NCBI RefSeq assembly: GCF_000346485.2
Contig: NZ_KQ976354.1
Span: 3,467,747-3,531,746, forward strand
Reading direction: 5' to 3'
Origin: Scytonema hofmannii PCC 7110
GTDB lineage: Bacteria > Cyanobacteriota > Cyanobacteriia > Cyanobacteriales > Nostocaceae
Length of the DNA stretch: 64,000 bases
A program made the position numbers and the translations under genes. The notes under the pieces are model-generated. The model saw only the letters and a program-made list of their open reading frames with translations, made no database searches and was not told where the DNA came from. Shown here piece after piece: positions 55,679-64,000 of this stretch (position 1 is the stretch's first letter; every line of letters starts with the position of its first letter).

Positions 55679-55894
55679 TTACGCTAAACGTGCCAAAGCA
55701 ATGTCCCGAATTAAAGGAACTCTAGAACTTAAGTAAGCGTTTATCGTGTTGAGTTCTTCTCCAGTCAAAAGTTTTTGGTTTTGGAGTTGCCTAAGTAACT
55801 GCTGGATGAGTTCCGTATCGCTAAAGTTCAAAAGAATACTGGTTTGAGTTTCCTCAATTACAGACCATAGCTGACGTAGTGTAGAAGAGCTCAT
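55679..55894 (-). CDS. Small hypothetical protein
   Basis: 71 residues, helical, Leu/Gln-rich (ELIQQLLRQLQNQKLLTGEEL). It shares the LLTGEE segment with the 82-residue protein at 27138. No signal peptide. Function unknown. Confidence 0.6.
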   Translation of the reverse strand: MSSSTLRQLWSVIEETQTSILLNFSDTELIQQLLRQLQNQKLLTGEELNTINAYLSSRVPLIRDIALARLA

Positions 55895-56069
55895 AAGACT
55901 AATCCTATTACAACTGAATGTGTTTTAACCATCAGCATAAGGGTGCTGCTGGATACATAAAAATAATACTAACCTGAGATTTTTAAGAAAATCTTAAGAT
56001 TCACAAAGCTTTATAGGTTGTTACTTATTGAAGAGAAAGCTTAATATCTGTTCAAATTATGGACTGGGA

Positions 56070-56131
56070 ACCAGTGACCAGTGACCAGTGTCCAATCCCC
56101 CACTCCCTACTCCCCACTCCCTACTCCCTAA
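56070..56131. repeat. Adjacent (ACCAGTG)n and (CTCCCTA)n tandem repeats
   Basis: Three ACCAGTG units (56070-56091) then about four CTCCCTA/CTCCCCA units (56098-56131). The minus-strand TAG of the second repeat is the stop of the subtilase gene. Confidence 0.85.
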
Positions 56132-57345
56132 CTAAGCGGTGCCTGTACAAGCCCTGCACCAATATCCAAAGGATCGACACCAGTTGCTATTCGAGCTTTT
56201 GTTGCTTGACCAATTAATCGAGCACTTAACTCAGTTAAACTGACAGTCCTGGTCTCAGTCAAGATTTTTTCTGCCCAAAGTGCTGCAACTCCAGCAACAT
56301 GAGGAGTTGCCATGCTCGTTCCGCTCATGTCAATATAACCACCACCTACTGCGGCAGAATAAATGTCAACACCAGGAGCAGAAATATTCACACCCGTATT
56401 GGAAAAATCGGCTACTGTTAAAGCATTGTGTGGAGCGCCAGCAGTGCGGAGTGCTCCTACAGAAATGATTCCATCTGCAGCAGCAGGTGGAGTGACAGCC
56501 AATTCATAGTCAGGCTTAATGTCTCGCTTACTTTCGTTACCTGCTGCTGCAATAACCACCGCACCTTGTTGAAACACTGTACCTCTCGCACGAGTTAATT
56601 CTGCTAAACTTTCAAATAAACGAATATTTGCTCGATAAGCCTCCAACGCTTTCGATGTTGCTAAGTCCATAGGATACTCTTTTTCACTAACCAATTTGTC
56701 TACATATCCTGGAAAATCCAAGCCAAGCGATAAGGAAATGACATGGGCGCTTTCGTTAATAGCCCATAACAATGCTTGATATATTCCTGCAGTTGTACCG
56801 CCGCCCACACCATTTAAGACTTTACCAATTAATGCACATTGAATATCAGGTGCTATGCTATAACGCAAGCCGTTGATTGGCTGACCGAATAGAGTTCCAG
56901 CACAGTGCGTACCATGACCGTAATTGTCACCATTGCCTTCACCAGTAAAATCGCGCTGTACGAGTTGAACTCCTCGGAAAGCTTCATGTTCGGCATCAAT
57001 TCCACTATCGAGAACTGCAACTGTTACGCCTTTGCCAGTAAAAGGGCTTTCTGCTGCTCTAGTGACGCTCACCCCCCAAGTCACACCAGTTTCAGGAGAA
57101 GCTTCCCTTTGTTGGCAAGCAACTGGTTTGACAAGTGCAATTGGCATAGGTGGTGCAATACTCACAACCTCAGGATCTCGTCGCACTTCAAAGATATCTC
57201 GCTTGTCGAGTGATTCCACATCAAGGCGAAGGCTAATTCCTTCCGATGCTCGCATCGATTGTAGAGAACGTGATCGCCCTGAAAACAGATCGCTTAAATC
57301 TACACGACTGGTGTTACGGAGAATAATAAGTTGCTCTTGTTCCAT
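56128..57345 (-). CDS. S8-family subtilisin-like serine peptidase
   Basis: 405 residues. A prodomain-like ~95 residues, then the catalytic domain with Asp in VAVLDSGIDAEHEAF, His in YGHGTHCAGTLFG, oxyanion Asn in AAAGNES and Ser in GTSMATPHVAGVAALWAE. No clear signal peptide, so intracellular or unconventionally exported. The triad is complete. The last codon before the stop lies at the edge of the CTCCCTA repeat. Confidence 0.93.
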   Translation of the reverse strand: MEQEQLIILRNTSRVDLSDLFSGRSRSLQSMRASEGISLRLDVESLDKRDIFEVRRDPEVVSIAPPMPIALVKPVACQQREASPETGVTWGVSVTRAAESPFTGKGVTVAVLDSGIDAEHEAFRGVQLVQRDFTGEGNGDNYGHGTHCAGTLFGQPINGLRYSIAPDIQCALIGKVLNGVGGGTTAGIYQALLWAINESAHVISLSLGLDFPGYVDKLVSEKEYPMDLATSKALEAYRANIRLFESLAELTRARGTVFQQGAVVIAAAGNESKRDIKPDYELAVTPPAAADGIISVGALRTAGAPHNALTVADFSNTGVNISAPGVDIYSAAVGGGYIDMSGTSMATPHVAGVAALWAEKILTETRTVSLTELSARLIGQATKARIATGVDPLDIGAGLVQAPLS

Positions 57346-57440
57346 GATAACGACCTTGACATAATTGTGTTTGGCTCAAGATTACACCAATAGAGGTAAA
57401 ATATGTACCCAACCCGCATCTATCAAAATTATTAACGCCC

Positions 57441-58952
57441 ATGCTCTGCGACTACCTGCAACTCATTCTGACTGCCCGCGTGTACGATGTTGCCCAAGAA
57501 ACTCCACTGGAGTCTGCTCCGAATCTATCCGCAAGATTAAACAACAAAGTTTTACTTAAGCGGGAAGATCTGCAGTCAGTATTTTCCTTTAAGTTGCGAG
57601 GGGCTTACAATAAGATGGCCAATCTGCCACCAGATATGTTAGCACAAGGTGTCATTGCTGCATCTGCAGGAAATCATGCCCAAGGTGTCGCCCTTGGTGC
57701 GCGGAGGCTGGGTACACGGGCTACGATCGTTATGCCAGTCACCACACCCCAGGTGAAAGTAGATGCAGTCAAAGCCCGTGGGGGAGAAGTGGTGTTGCAT
57801 GGAGACACCTACGATGATGCTTATGCTTTTGCTCGTCAATTAGAAGCAGAAAAAGGGCTAACTTTTATTCACCCTTTTGACGATCCGTATGTGATAGCAG
57901 GACAGGGTACGATTGGAATGGAAATTTTGCGGCAATGCCAACAACCCATCCATGCTATTTTTGTGGCAATTGGAGGGGGTGGATTAATTTCTGGGATTGC
58001 AGCATACGTAAAACGGATACGTCCGGAAATTAAGATTATTGGTGTTGAACCAGTTGATGCCGATGCTATGCATCAATCGCTGAAAGCCGGAAATCGGGTG
58101 CGCTTGCCTCAAGTGGGTTTATTTGCAGACGGTGTTGCAGTGCGACAAGTGGGTGAAGAAACTTTTAGTCTGTGTCAGCAGTATGTGGATGACATTATTT
58201 TGGTTGATACAGATGATACTTGTGCGGCAATTAAAGATGTGTTTGAAGATACGCGATCTATTCTAGAACCAGCAGGGGCGTTGGCGATCGCAGGTGCTAA
58301 AGCCTATGTAGAACGGGAACAAATCCAGGGACAAACATTAATTCCTGTTGCATGCGGTGCTAACATGAACTTCGATCGCCTCCGCTTTGTAGCAGAACGA
58401 GCAGAGTTAGGCGAACGTCGCGAAGCTATCTTTGCCGTTACAATTCCTGAAGAACGAGGCAGCCTCCGCAAGTTTTGTGAATGCATGGGAAGACGCAATC
58501 TCACAGAATTTAATTATCGCATTGCTGATGACAAAGAGGCGCACATTTTTGTAGGCGTGCAAATTGAAAACCGTGCTGATGCAGCAAAGATGCTTGCCAC
58601 TTTTAACGATTGTGGGTTTAAAACCATCGACTTAACGGATGACGAACTCACCAAATTGCACTTGCGGCATATGGTAGGTGGGCGATCTTCCCTCGCTCAG
58701 AATGAATTACTCTACCGTTTTGAGTTTCCCGAACGTCCCGGTGCGTTGATGAAATTTGTAAGTTCCATGAGTCCCGACTGGAATATTAGCCTATTTCATT
58801 ACCGCAATAATGGAGCAGATTACGGGCGAATTGTTGTAGGGATGCAAGTACCTCCTCATGAAATGGAAGAGTGGCAAGCGTTTCTTGATACTCTCGGCTA
58901 TTGTTATTGGGATGAAAGTCAGAATCCTGCTTATAAACTGTTTTTGGGGTAG
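57441..58952 (+). CDS. ilvA: Threonine ammonia-lyase, biosynthetic
   Basis: 503 residues. PLP-dependent deamination of threonine to 2-oxobutanoate, the first step of isoleucine synthesis. The Schiff-base Lys is in VFSFKLRGAYNKM; SAGNHAQGVA and GGGGLISGIAAYV bind the PLP phosphate. The C-terminal ~170 residues hold two ACT-like regulatory domains (NRTEFNYRI-type segment; RFEFPERPGALMKF) for isoleucine/valine control. The length is standard for the biosynthetic form. Confidence 0.96.
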   Translation: MLCDYLQLILTARVYDVAQETPLESAPNLSARLNNKVLLKREDLQSVFSFKLRGAYNKMANLPPDMLAQGVIAASAGNHAQGVALGARRLGTRATIVMPVTTPQVKVDAVKARGGEVVLHGDTYDDAYAFARQLEAEKGLTFIHPFDDPYVIAGQGTIGMEILRQCQQPIHAIFVAIGGGGLISGIAAYVKRIRPEIKIIGVEPVDADAMHQSLKAGNRVRLPQVGLFADGVAVRQVGEETFSLCQQYVDDIILVDTDDTCAAIKDVFEDTRSILEPAGALAIAGAKAYVEREQIQGQTLIPVACGANMNFDRLRFVAERAELGERREAIFAVTIPEERGSLRKFCECMGRRNLTEFNYRIADDKEAHIFVGVQIENRADAAKMLATFNDCGFKTIDLTDDELTKLHLRHMVGGRSSLAQNELLYRFEFPERPGALMKFVSSMSPDWNISLFHYRNNGADYGRIVVGMQVPPHEMEEWQAFLDTLGYCYWDESQNPAYKLFLG

Positions 58953-59033
58953 GGCTTTCAAGCGTATTTACATTTTATAATGTAGTTCTGTTTATTTCCT
59001 TCTAGTACAGCTTGGCATAAGTAAATATACTTG

Positions 59034-59114
59034 CTAGCATAACGCTTCACTAAAAAACTTGAAGCTATCAGCTTGTGAGTCTCCATCAATCAACAGGACT
59101 CGGTTTCCATGAGA
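59034..59114 (-). pseudogene. parA-like gene, distal fragment left of the IscB element
   Basis: Reads SHGNRVLLIDGDSQADSFKF then FSEALC-stop. LLIDGDSQAD is the A' Walker region of ParA/MinD-type ATPases. It continues directly from the N-terminal fragment at 60757-60834 when the intervening element is removed (GVFL joined to SHGN). The rest of the ParA domain is missing before ilvA, so the gene was already truncated or decayed. Confidence 0.8.
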
Positions 59115-59372
59115 AGTACGCAAAACGGAGTAATTCGTAGTAAATCCGAGCAATTGGGTTAACTGACTTCACCATGACTCAATGTAGAACTGTTTATTCT
59201 ACATTATCCTTTTGGATTTAAGTCCGCTTTTAAATCATGACTTAATGGGATTTGCCAGTCCCAAGCGTCGAGGGAGGAACATGGCTACATTGCGTTAGTG
59301 CAACACCGAACCTTATCGATAAGTTTAAAAGCAGTGTCGAGGCAAACAATACCCCTATTGGGAGCTAATCAA
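59115..59372 (+). ncRNA. Putative omega RNA for IscB
   Basis: A structured non-coding stretch between the left end of the element and iscB, where the omega RNA is expected. Visible elements: a 9-bp hairpin (AATGTAGAA / TTCTACATT, 59181-59205), GGGA...TCCC (59247-59262), a GTCGAGG repeat (59267 and 59336), the palindrome CTTATCGATAAG (59312-59323) and a CCC-GGG hairpin just before the start codon. The guide would be the flanking bases left of 59115. Confidence 0.6.
59360..59364 (+). promoter_or_regulatory. Ribosome-binding site of iscB
   Basis: GGGAG, 8 bases before ATG 59373. It supports that start over the upstream in-frame GTG at 59298. Confidence 0.65.
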
Positions 59373-60746
59373 ATGATGACTAATTCCGTATTTGTTTTAA
59401 GCAAGAACGGGAAAATATTAAAACCAACGACACCAGTCAGAGCCAGGATTTTACAATCTCAAGGTCGAGCGAAAAAACAGAAATTATTCCCATTCACCTT
59501 AATTTTAGACAAAGATGTTGATGAAAATGTAGAACCGTATTTGGAGTTAAGAATTGATCCAGGCAGCCGATTTACAGGAATTGCACTTGTAGATTTCCAG
59601 AAAAATGAAGTCATCTGGGCAATGGAATTAGAACACCGGGGATTAGCCATTAAAATGGAATTAATTAAAAGAGCAGGTGTTCGTCACTCTAGAAGGTCAA
59701 GAAGACTTCGTTATCGTCAAAAGCGATTTGACCGCCAAAAACCACAAGGTTGGCTAGCACCGAGTTTACGACATCGATTATTAACTACCACTACTTGGAT
59801 CAAACGATTATTAAAGGTTGCTCCTATTAAATCAATAGCAATTGAATCTGTAAAATTCGATCTGCAAAAGTTGGAGAAATCTGACATAGAAGGAGTCGAA
59901 TATCAACAGGGGACTTTATGGGGCTACACTCTACGCGAAGCTCTACTAGAACACTGGGGAAGAGAGTGTGCTTACTGTAGGAAAACGGATGTTCCTCTAC
60001 AAATAGAACACATTCATTGTCGTTCAAAGGGAGGTAGCGAGCGCTTTTCAAATCTCACATTATCCTGTGAAAAATGTAACCAGAAAAAAGGGAATAAACC
60101 AGTAGAACAATTTCTCAAAGATAGGCCAGAAATCCTGAAAAAAATTCAAGCACATCAGAAAAAATCGTTGAGTCATGCGGCTGCAGTTAATTCTACTCGT
60201 CAAGCCATATTTCAAATGGCACATCAATTTGGGTTACAAGTCATCAGTGGGGATGGTGCATCTACTAAGATGATTCGGATTCAAAGCCAATTGCCAAAAG
60301 CCCACTACATTGATGCTGCATGCGTTGGCACTGACCAAATTGTTAAATTACGTATTTGCCAACCATTGCGCGTCACTTGCAAAGGTCATGGCACAAGACA
60401 AGTCCAAAGAGTCAACGCTCTTGGCTTTCCTGCTATAGCCAGCATCAAAAAGAATTCCATCACTGGTAAAAAAGAAGTTAAGTTAGTCGCTAAAAATCAG
60501 AAATATACTCATGCGACAGCAGGTGAGTATGTGATTTGCAATTTTCTGAAAGACCGCAAGCACATTCAAGCAGGAACTTATCGCGCCAGAGTTAAAACAC
60601 CTACTCCTAAAGGAGTAGAAGTCTTAATCAGCGGTCATCGGATTTCTCTAGGTCAACAATACGTTAAACTAATTCATCGTGCTGACGGCTATGAATACAG
60701 TTTTACTACGATTGACTCTAGTTTACTACGTTTTAACGCTATTTAA
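59373..60746 (+). CDS. iscB: RNA-guided endonuclease IscB
   Basis: 457 residues from ATG 59373. Domain order fits IscB, the ancestor-like relative of Cas9. PLMP-type N-terminus (VFVLSKNGKILKPTTPVRAR). RuvC-I with Asp in LRIDPGSRFTGIAL. Arg-rich bridge helix (RHSRRSRRLRYRQKRF). RuvC-II with Glu in SIAIESVKF. HNH with CAYC, IEHIHCRSKGG and CEKCNQKKGNKP (His nucleophile region plus Zn Cys). RuvC-III HYIDAACVG, then a C-terminal target-interaction domain. All catalytic residues are present, so it is probably active with the adjacent RNA. It is inserted in a parA-like gene. Confidence 0.93.
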   Translation: MMTNSVFVLSKNGKILKPTTPVRARILQSQGRAKKQKLFPFTLILDKDVDENVEPYLELRIDPGSRFTGIALVDFQKNEVIWAMELEHRGLAIKMELIKRAGVRHSRRSRRLRYRQKRFDRQKPQGWLAPSLRHRLLTTTTWIKRLLKVAPIKSIAIESVKFDLQKLEKSDIEGVEYQQGTLWGYTLREALLEHWGRECAYCRKTDVPLQIEHIHCRSKGGSERFSNLTLSCEKCNQKKGNKPVEQFLKDRPEILKKIQAHQKKSLSHAAAVNSTRQAIFQMAHQFGLQVISGDGASTKMIRIQSQLPKAHYIDAACVGTDQIVKLRICQPLRVTCKGHGTRQVQRVNALGFPAIASIKKNSITGKKEVKLVAKNQKYTHATAGEYVICNFLKDRKHIQAGTYRARVKTPTPKGVEVLISGHRISLGQQYVKLIHRADGYEYSFTTIDSSLLRFNAI

Positions 60747-60756
60747 TCACACGACC

Positions 60757-60834
60757 AAGAAAAACTCCTGTAATGTGAATCGCAGTTGTCGTCTTACCTA
60801 CGCCACCCTTATGATGAACACATAAAACTTTCAT
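60757..60834 (-). pseudogene. parA-like gene, N-terminal fragment right of the IscB element
   Basis: 26 codons from ATG 60834: MKVLCVHHKGGVGKTTTAIH then ITGVFL. This is the deviant Walker A motif (KGGVGKTT) of ParA/MinD ATPases. Reading on into the element gives GRVIK-stop (60739). It marks the right boundary of the IscB insertion. Confidence 0.85.
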
Positions 60835-60858
60835 AAACAATCAGAAAAGAGGTAGGGC

Positions 60859-60892
60859 ATCTTGCTTAAACTTTGGCAAATTTAAGCAAGAT
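60859..60892. repeat. Hairpin upstream of the parA fragment
   Basis: Twelve-base perfect arms (ATCTTGCTTAAA / TTTAAGCAAGAT) around a 10-base loop with TTTG/CAAA. It lies 25 bases upstream of the parA-like start, so it could be an old operator or a terminator. Confidence 0.6.
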
Positions 60893-61017
60893 ACGAGGAA
60901 AGCTTGCAGCGCAGGAGCTACAGGGATTAGAATGGATACAGCTTAAGTTACGTCGTACACCGAACACAGTGGCAACAGATCAATCCTTCCCAAATCGAAC
61001 TAGCGAACGGATCGCTC

Positions 61018-64000
61018 ATGACTCAAGCGGGTGAAAACAAAGCAGCATGGCTAGTCGGTGGGGGCGAAATGGGCGATCGCATTCGCTCGTTTGATTGGTC
61101 AAAAACGTCATTGGGTGCAGTCGAAACCTGGTCGCAAAGTCTGAAAACTGCTGTCCGCATCATGCTCACCTCCAGCCAACCGATGTGGGTATGGTGGGGT
61201 GAAGAATTGCTGAACCTGTACAACGACGCTTACAGACCGATTCTGGGCGGCAAGCATCCGGCAATGTTTGCTCGTCCCGCTTCTGAAGTATGGCGGGAAA
61301 TTTGGGATGTAGTCGGACCGAGAGCAGAATCAACGATGCTCAACAATGAGGGGACTTACGACGAATCGCTGTTGCTGATCATGGAGCGTAACGGCTACCC
61401 CGAAGAAACTTACTATACATTTTCCTATAGCCCCATTCCTGACGATCGGGGGAATCCGGGCGGCATTATCTGTGCCAATACGGACGACACAAAGCGCATT
61501 ATTGGAGAGCGCCAACTTGCACTCTTGCAAGAACTGGCAGCCCGGACTGCGGACGCACGGACATTCGAGGAAGCCTGTATACTGAGTGCAAGATGCTTGG
61601 AAACCAATCTGTATGACCTGCCCTTTGCGATGATTTATTTGGTTGAGCCAGAGCAGCAGCGCGTTGTTTTAGCCGGAACCAGTGGTATTGACCGCGACCA
61701 CCCTGCAGTTCCGGAAACAGTTAATCTCAATTCTGATTCAGCCTGGTCGTTTGCAGAAGTCATCCAAACGCAGAAGCAGATCGTAATTGCCGATTTAGTC
61801 TCGGTGTTTGGCAATTTACCCACAGGAGCTTGGGATCGATCGCCGCATCAAGCCGCGATTGTCCCAATTGCACCTTCTGGTCAAACGGGGCGAGCGGGCT
61901 TATTAGTGGCTGGTTTGAACCCACTGAGACTCTTTGATGATACCTACCGCAGCTTTATTAATTTAGTCGCAGGGCAAATCTCAGCGAGTATCGCCAATGC
62001 CAATGCCTATGAAGAAGAACGAAAACGCGCCGAAGCACTAGCAGAACTCGATCGCGCCAAAACTACATTTTTCAGTAACGTCAGCCACGAATTTCGCACC
62101 CCCTTAACACTGATGCTGAGTCCGTTGGAAGAACTCTCCAACACGCTCGATGAACGCCTACAACCCGATGAGCGGGAACAGCTACAACTCATCCAGCGTA
62201 ATGGCTTACGCTTACAAAAGTTAGTTAATACGCTGCTAGATTTCTCTCGCATTGAAGCCGGACGCATTCAAGCCGTGTACGAACCAACCGATCTGGCAGC
62301 GTTCACCGCAGAATTAGCGAGTGTGTTTCGCTCGTTGATTGAACGGGCGGGAATGAAGTTGGAGATCGATTGTCCACCTTTGTTGGAACCCGTGTATGTC
62401 GATCGCGAAATGTGGGAGAAGATTTTGTTCAATCTGATTTCCAATGCGTTTAAGTTTACGTTTTCTGGCAGTATCACTGTTCGATTACAGCCTGTTGGTT
62501 CTTCCGTTGAATTGAGCGTTACAGATACAGGTGTTGGCATTCCTGAAGCTGAATTACCTCGATTATTTGAACGATTTCATCGAGTGAGTGGAACGCGATC
62601 GCGCACCTACGAAGGGTCTGGAATTGGACTTGCTTTAGTGCAACAACTCGTCAAACTCCATGGCGGAACGATTCACGTTACAAGTCGGGTGGACTGCGGT
62701 ACGACGTTTACAATCGCCCTTCCCTTTGGCTCGGCTCATTTACCCAGCGAACGAATTGGAGCTACTCGCACCCTCACATCAACGGCATTAGGGGCAGAGC
62801 CCTATGTGCTCGAAGCATCGCGCTGGCTACCAGAAAGCAATTTTGAAATGCCAATTTTAGATTTTGCATTAGAAGACAACCTCGCTGAATTAAACCCTGT
62901 ATTGTTAAACCAAGCCCATCAATCTAAAATCCAAAATCCAAAATCTAAAATCCTTTTGGTTGACGACAATGCCGATATGCGGGATTATGTGAAGCGATTA
63001 TTGAGCCAGTACTGGGACGTAGAAACCGTTAGTGATGGCTTAGAAGCCTTGGACGCCATTGCTCAGCGTCTTCCCGACCTGGTACTGAGTGATGTGATGA
63101 TGCCCAGACTCGATGGATTCGGGTTGCTCCGCGAACTCCGTACCAATTCACGCACCAAAGAAATCTCGATTATTCTGCTATCGGCTCGTGCTGGAGAAGA
63201 GTCACGCATTGAAGGGTTGGAAGCGGGAGCCGATGATTATTTGATCAAGCCCTTTTCTGCCCGTGAATTGTTGGCACGGGTTGAGTCAAATTTGAAACTG
63301 GCGCAATTACGTCAAGCTGCAGCCCAGCAAGAACAGGCATTGCGGGTGGAAGTGCAAGCGGCAAAAGACAGATTGGAAAGCGTTTTAACTCGGATTGCTG
63401 ACCAATTTTTGGCATTTGATCGTGAATGGCGTTACACTTATGTCAATGAACAGGTGACGAAGGTTACTGGAATACCTAAGGAAAATCTCTTAGGCAAGAG
63501 GATTTGGGAAGTGTTCCCCGATACTATAGATAGCCATTTTTACACAGAGGTACATCGCGCTTTAGCGGAGCAAACTCCTGTCCAGTTTGAGTACTTCTAC
63601 CCCAGATGGAATCGCTGGTTTGAGAACCACGTTTATCCATCTGCCAATGGTGTTTCTATGATTGTAACTGAAATTACTGTTCGCAAACAAGCTGAAGCAG
63701 CCTTACGCAAAAGTGAGGAGCGCTTAAAAGTCGCTCAATTGGCTGCCAAAATTGGAGCCTGGGATTGGGACGTAGCGACAGGGAGCGTATTTTGGTCAGA
63801 AGAATACTATACCCTCTATGGAATCGATCTGGCAATTCCATCCACCTATGAGAACTGGTTAGCCAGCGTCTTAGAAGCGGATCGAGCAACTGCCGCTCGC
63901 GCCGTGCGGGAAGCTTTGCAGCAGCGGCGCACATACCTGAGCTTTGAGTTTCGCATCTGTCATCCCACCCAGGGAATCCGATGGTTTGGTTCTCTCAGTC
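61018..64000 (+). CDS. Large hybrid sensor histidine kinase, 5' part (cut by window)
   Basis: 994 codons are visible from ATG 61018 with no stop before the window end. Order: a PAS-like N-terminal domain (WLVGGGEMGDRIRSFDW; PMWVWWGEELLNLYNDAYRP), a GAF-type domain (~165-330), HisKA with intact His (FFSNVSHEFRTPLTLML), HATPase_c (NLISNAFKFT; DTGVGIPE; GSGIGLALVQQL), a receiver (LLVDDNADMRDYV; VLSDVMMPRLDGFG; IKPFSA) and then at least two PAS domains. This HK-REC-PAS order suggests a second kinase module beyond the window. No membrane helices are seen, so it is cytosolic. Confidence 0.93.
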   Translation, partial: MTQAGENKAAWLVGGGEMGDRIRSFDWSKTSLGAVETWSQSLKTAVRIMLTSSQPMWVWWGEELLNLYNDAYRPILGGKHPAMFARPASEVWREIWDVVGPRAESTMLNNEGTYDESLLLIMERNGYPEETYYTFSYSPIPDDRGNPGGIICANTDDTKRIIGERQLALLQELAARTADARTFEEACILSARCLETNLYDLPFAMIYLVEPEQQRVVLAGTSGIDRDHPAVPETVNLNSDSAWSFAEVIQTQKQIVIADLVSVFGNLPTGAWDRSPHQAAIVPIAPSGQTGRAGLLVAGLNPLRLFDDTYRSFINLVAGQISASIANANAYEEERKRAEALAELDRAKTTFFSNVSHEFRTPLTLMLSPLEELSNTLDERLQPDEREQLQLIQRNGLRLQKLVNTLLDFSRIEAGRIQAVYEPTDLAAFTAELASVFRSLIERAGMKLEIDCPPLLEPVYVDREMWEKILFNLISNAFKFTFSGSITVRLQPVGSSVELSVTDTGVGIPEAELPRLFERFHRVSGTRSRTYEGSGIGLALVQQLVKLHGGTIHVTSRVDCGTTFTIALPFGSAHLPSERIGATRTLTSTALGAEPYVLEASRWLPESNFEMPILDFALEDNLAELNPVLLNQAHQSKIQNPKSKILLVDDNADMRDYVKRLLSQYWDVETVSDGLEALDAIAQRLPDLVLSDVMMPRLDGFGLLRELRTNSRTKEISIILLSARAGEESRIEGLEAGADDYLIKPFSARELLARVESNLKLAQLRQAAAQQEQALRVEVQAAKDRLESVLTRIADQFLAFDREWRYTYVNEQVTKVTGIPKENLLGKRIWEVFPDTIDSHFYTEVHRALAEQTPVQFEYFYPRWNRWFENHVYPSANGVSMIVTEITVRKQAEAALRKSEERLKVAQLAAKIGAWDWDVATGSVFWSEEYYTLYGIDLAIPSTYENWLASVLEADRATAARAVREALQQRRTYLSFEFRICHPTQGIRWFGSLS

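Larger units (their letters stand above)
59115..60756 (+). mobile_element. IscB-bearing IS200/IS605-like element (tnpA-less)
   Basis: Ends deduced from the interrupted parA-like gene: 59114 and 60757 rejoin in frame. No target duplication is needed, as in IS200/IS605-type insertion; each end is uncertain by 1-3 bases. The element carries a ~260-base non-coding left part and the iscB gene, with no TnpA transposase, so it would need help in trans. Confidence 0.75.

Noticed and set aside
59298-59372. N-terminal extension of IscB from the upstream GTG
   Set aside because: It overlaps the predicted omega RNA; a GGGAG site points to ATG 59373, where homology begins.

Overview
The window is chromosomal DNA of a cyanobacterium, most likely a filamentous, heterocyst-forming type (Nostocales-like). 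Evidence: the 3' part of psbA (photosystem II D1), very many HIP1 octamers (GCGATCGC), cyanobacteria-specific families (filamentous-haemagglutinin-type exoprotein, DUF1400 hydrolase, AAA-like/CHASE2 proteins, LabA-like NYN protein), and abundant heptameric tandem repeats and small palindromic elements. No rRNA or tRNA gene and no CRISPR array was seen.

Layout. 1-0.5 kb: psbA end with a strong terminator. 0.6-3.3 kb: secreted TPS-type exoprotein. 3.7-6.7 kb: an unusual RiPP-like pair, a double-glycine leader fused to a peptidase S74 autocleavage domain, followed by a fused E1-like/YcaO cyclodehydratase. 7.3-11.2 kb: an Eco57I-like DNA methyltransferase overlapping a PD-(D/E)XK-like nuclease, a probable defence pair, followed by a transposase remnant. 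11.6-19 kb: a hybrid histidine kinase, small proteins, a REC-GAF protein with a degenerate kinase module, and an exported dienelactone hydrolase. 19.6-26.3 kb: threonine aldolase, truB, DUF1400 hydrolase, an EamA transporter and a frameshifted Eis-like acetyltransferase. 26.5-29.7 kb: small genes, a TA-flanked MITE, an ArsR regulator and a DUF928 remnant. 29.8-34.8 kb: divergent AAA-like paralogues, one carrying CHASE2. 35-38.5 kb: MltA, a polysaccharide deacetylase, and a thioesterase divergent from a TetR regulator with twin operators between them. 38.6-43.4 kb: S9 peptidase, a nucleoside phosphorylase broken by a HIP1-targeted repeat, a toxin-antitoxin pair and a metallo-beta-lactamase-fold protein. 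43.8-46.9 kb: an ABC uptake operon of the guanidine/urea-associated type ending in a truncated DUF1989 gene. 47.3-48.6 kb: rplU-rpmA and a Cys-rich protein. 49-52.9 kb: a stress protein, secreted proteins and an OmpR-type two-component system. 53.8-58.95 kb: NYN protein, small membrane protein, subtilase and ilvA. 59.0-60.8 kb: an IscB element with its putative omega RNA, inserted into a parA-like gene. 61.0 kb to the end: a large hybrid histidine kinase cut by the window.

The strongest unusual signals are: (i) the leader-S74 protein beside a TOMM cyclodehydratase; (ii) the IscB insertion, whose empty site can be rebuilt in frame; (iii) a 28-bp hairpin repeat that splits HIP1 octamers and has disrupted a nucleoside phosphorylase, with compensatory base changes between copies; and (iv) heptameric tandem repeats that supply stop codons to at least five unrelated genes, always on the coding strand. 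All functional calls rest on reading the sequence; no database search was run.
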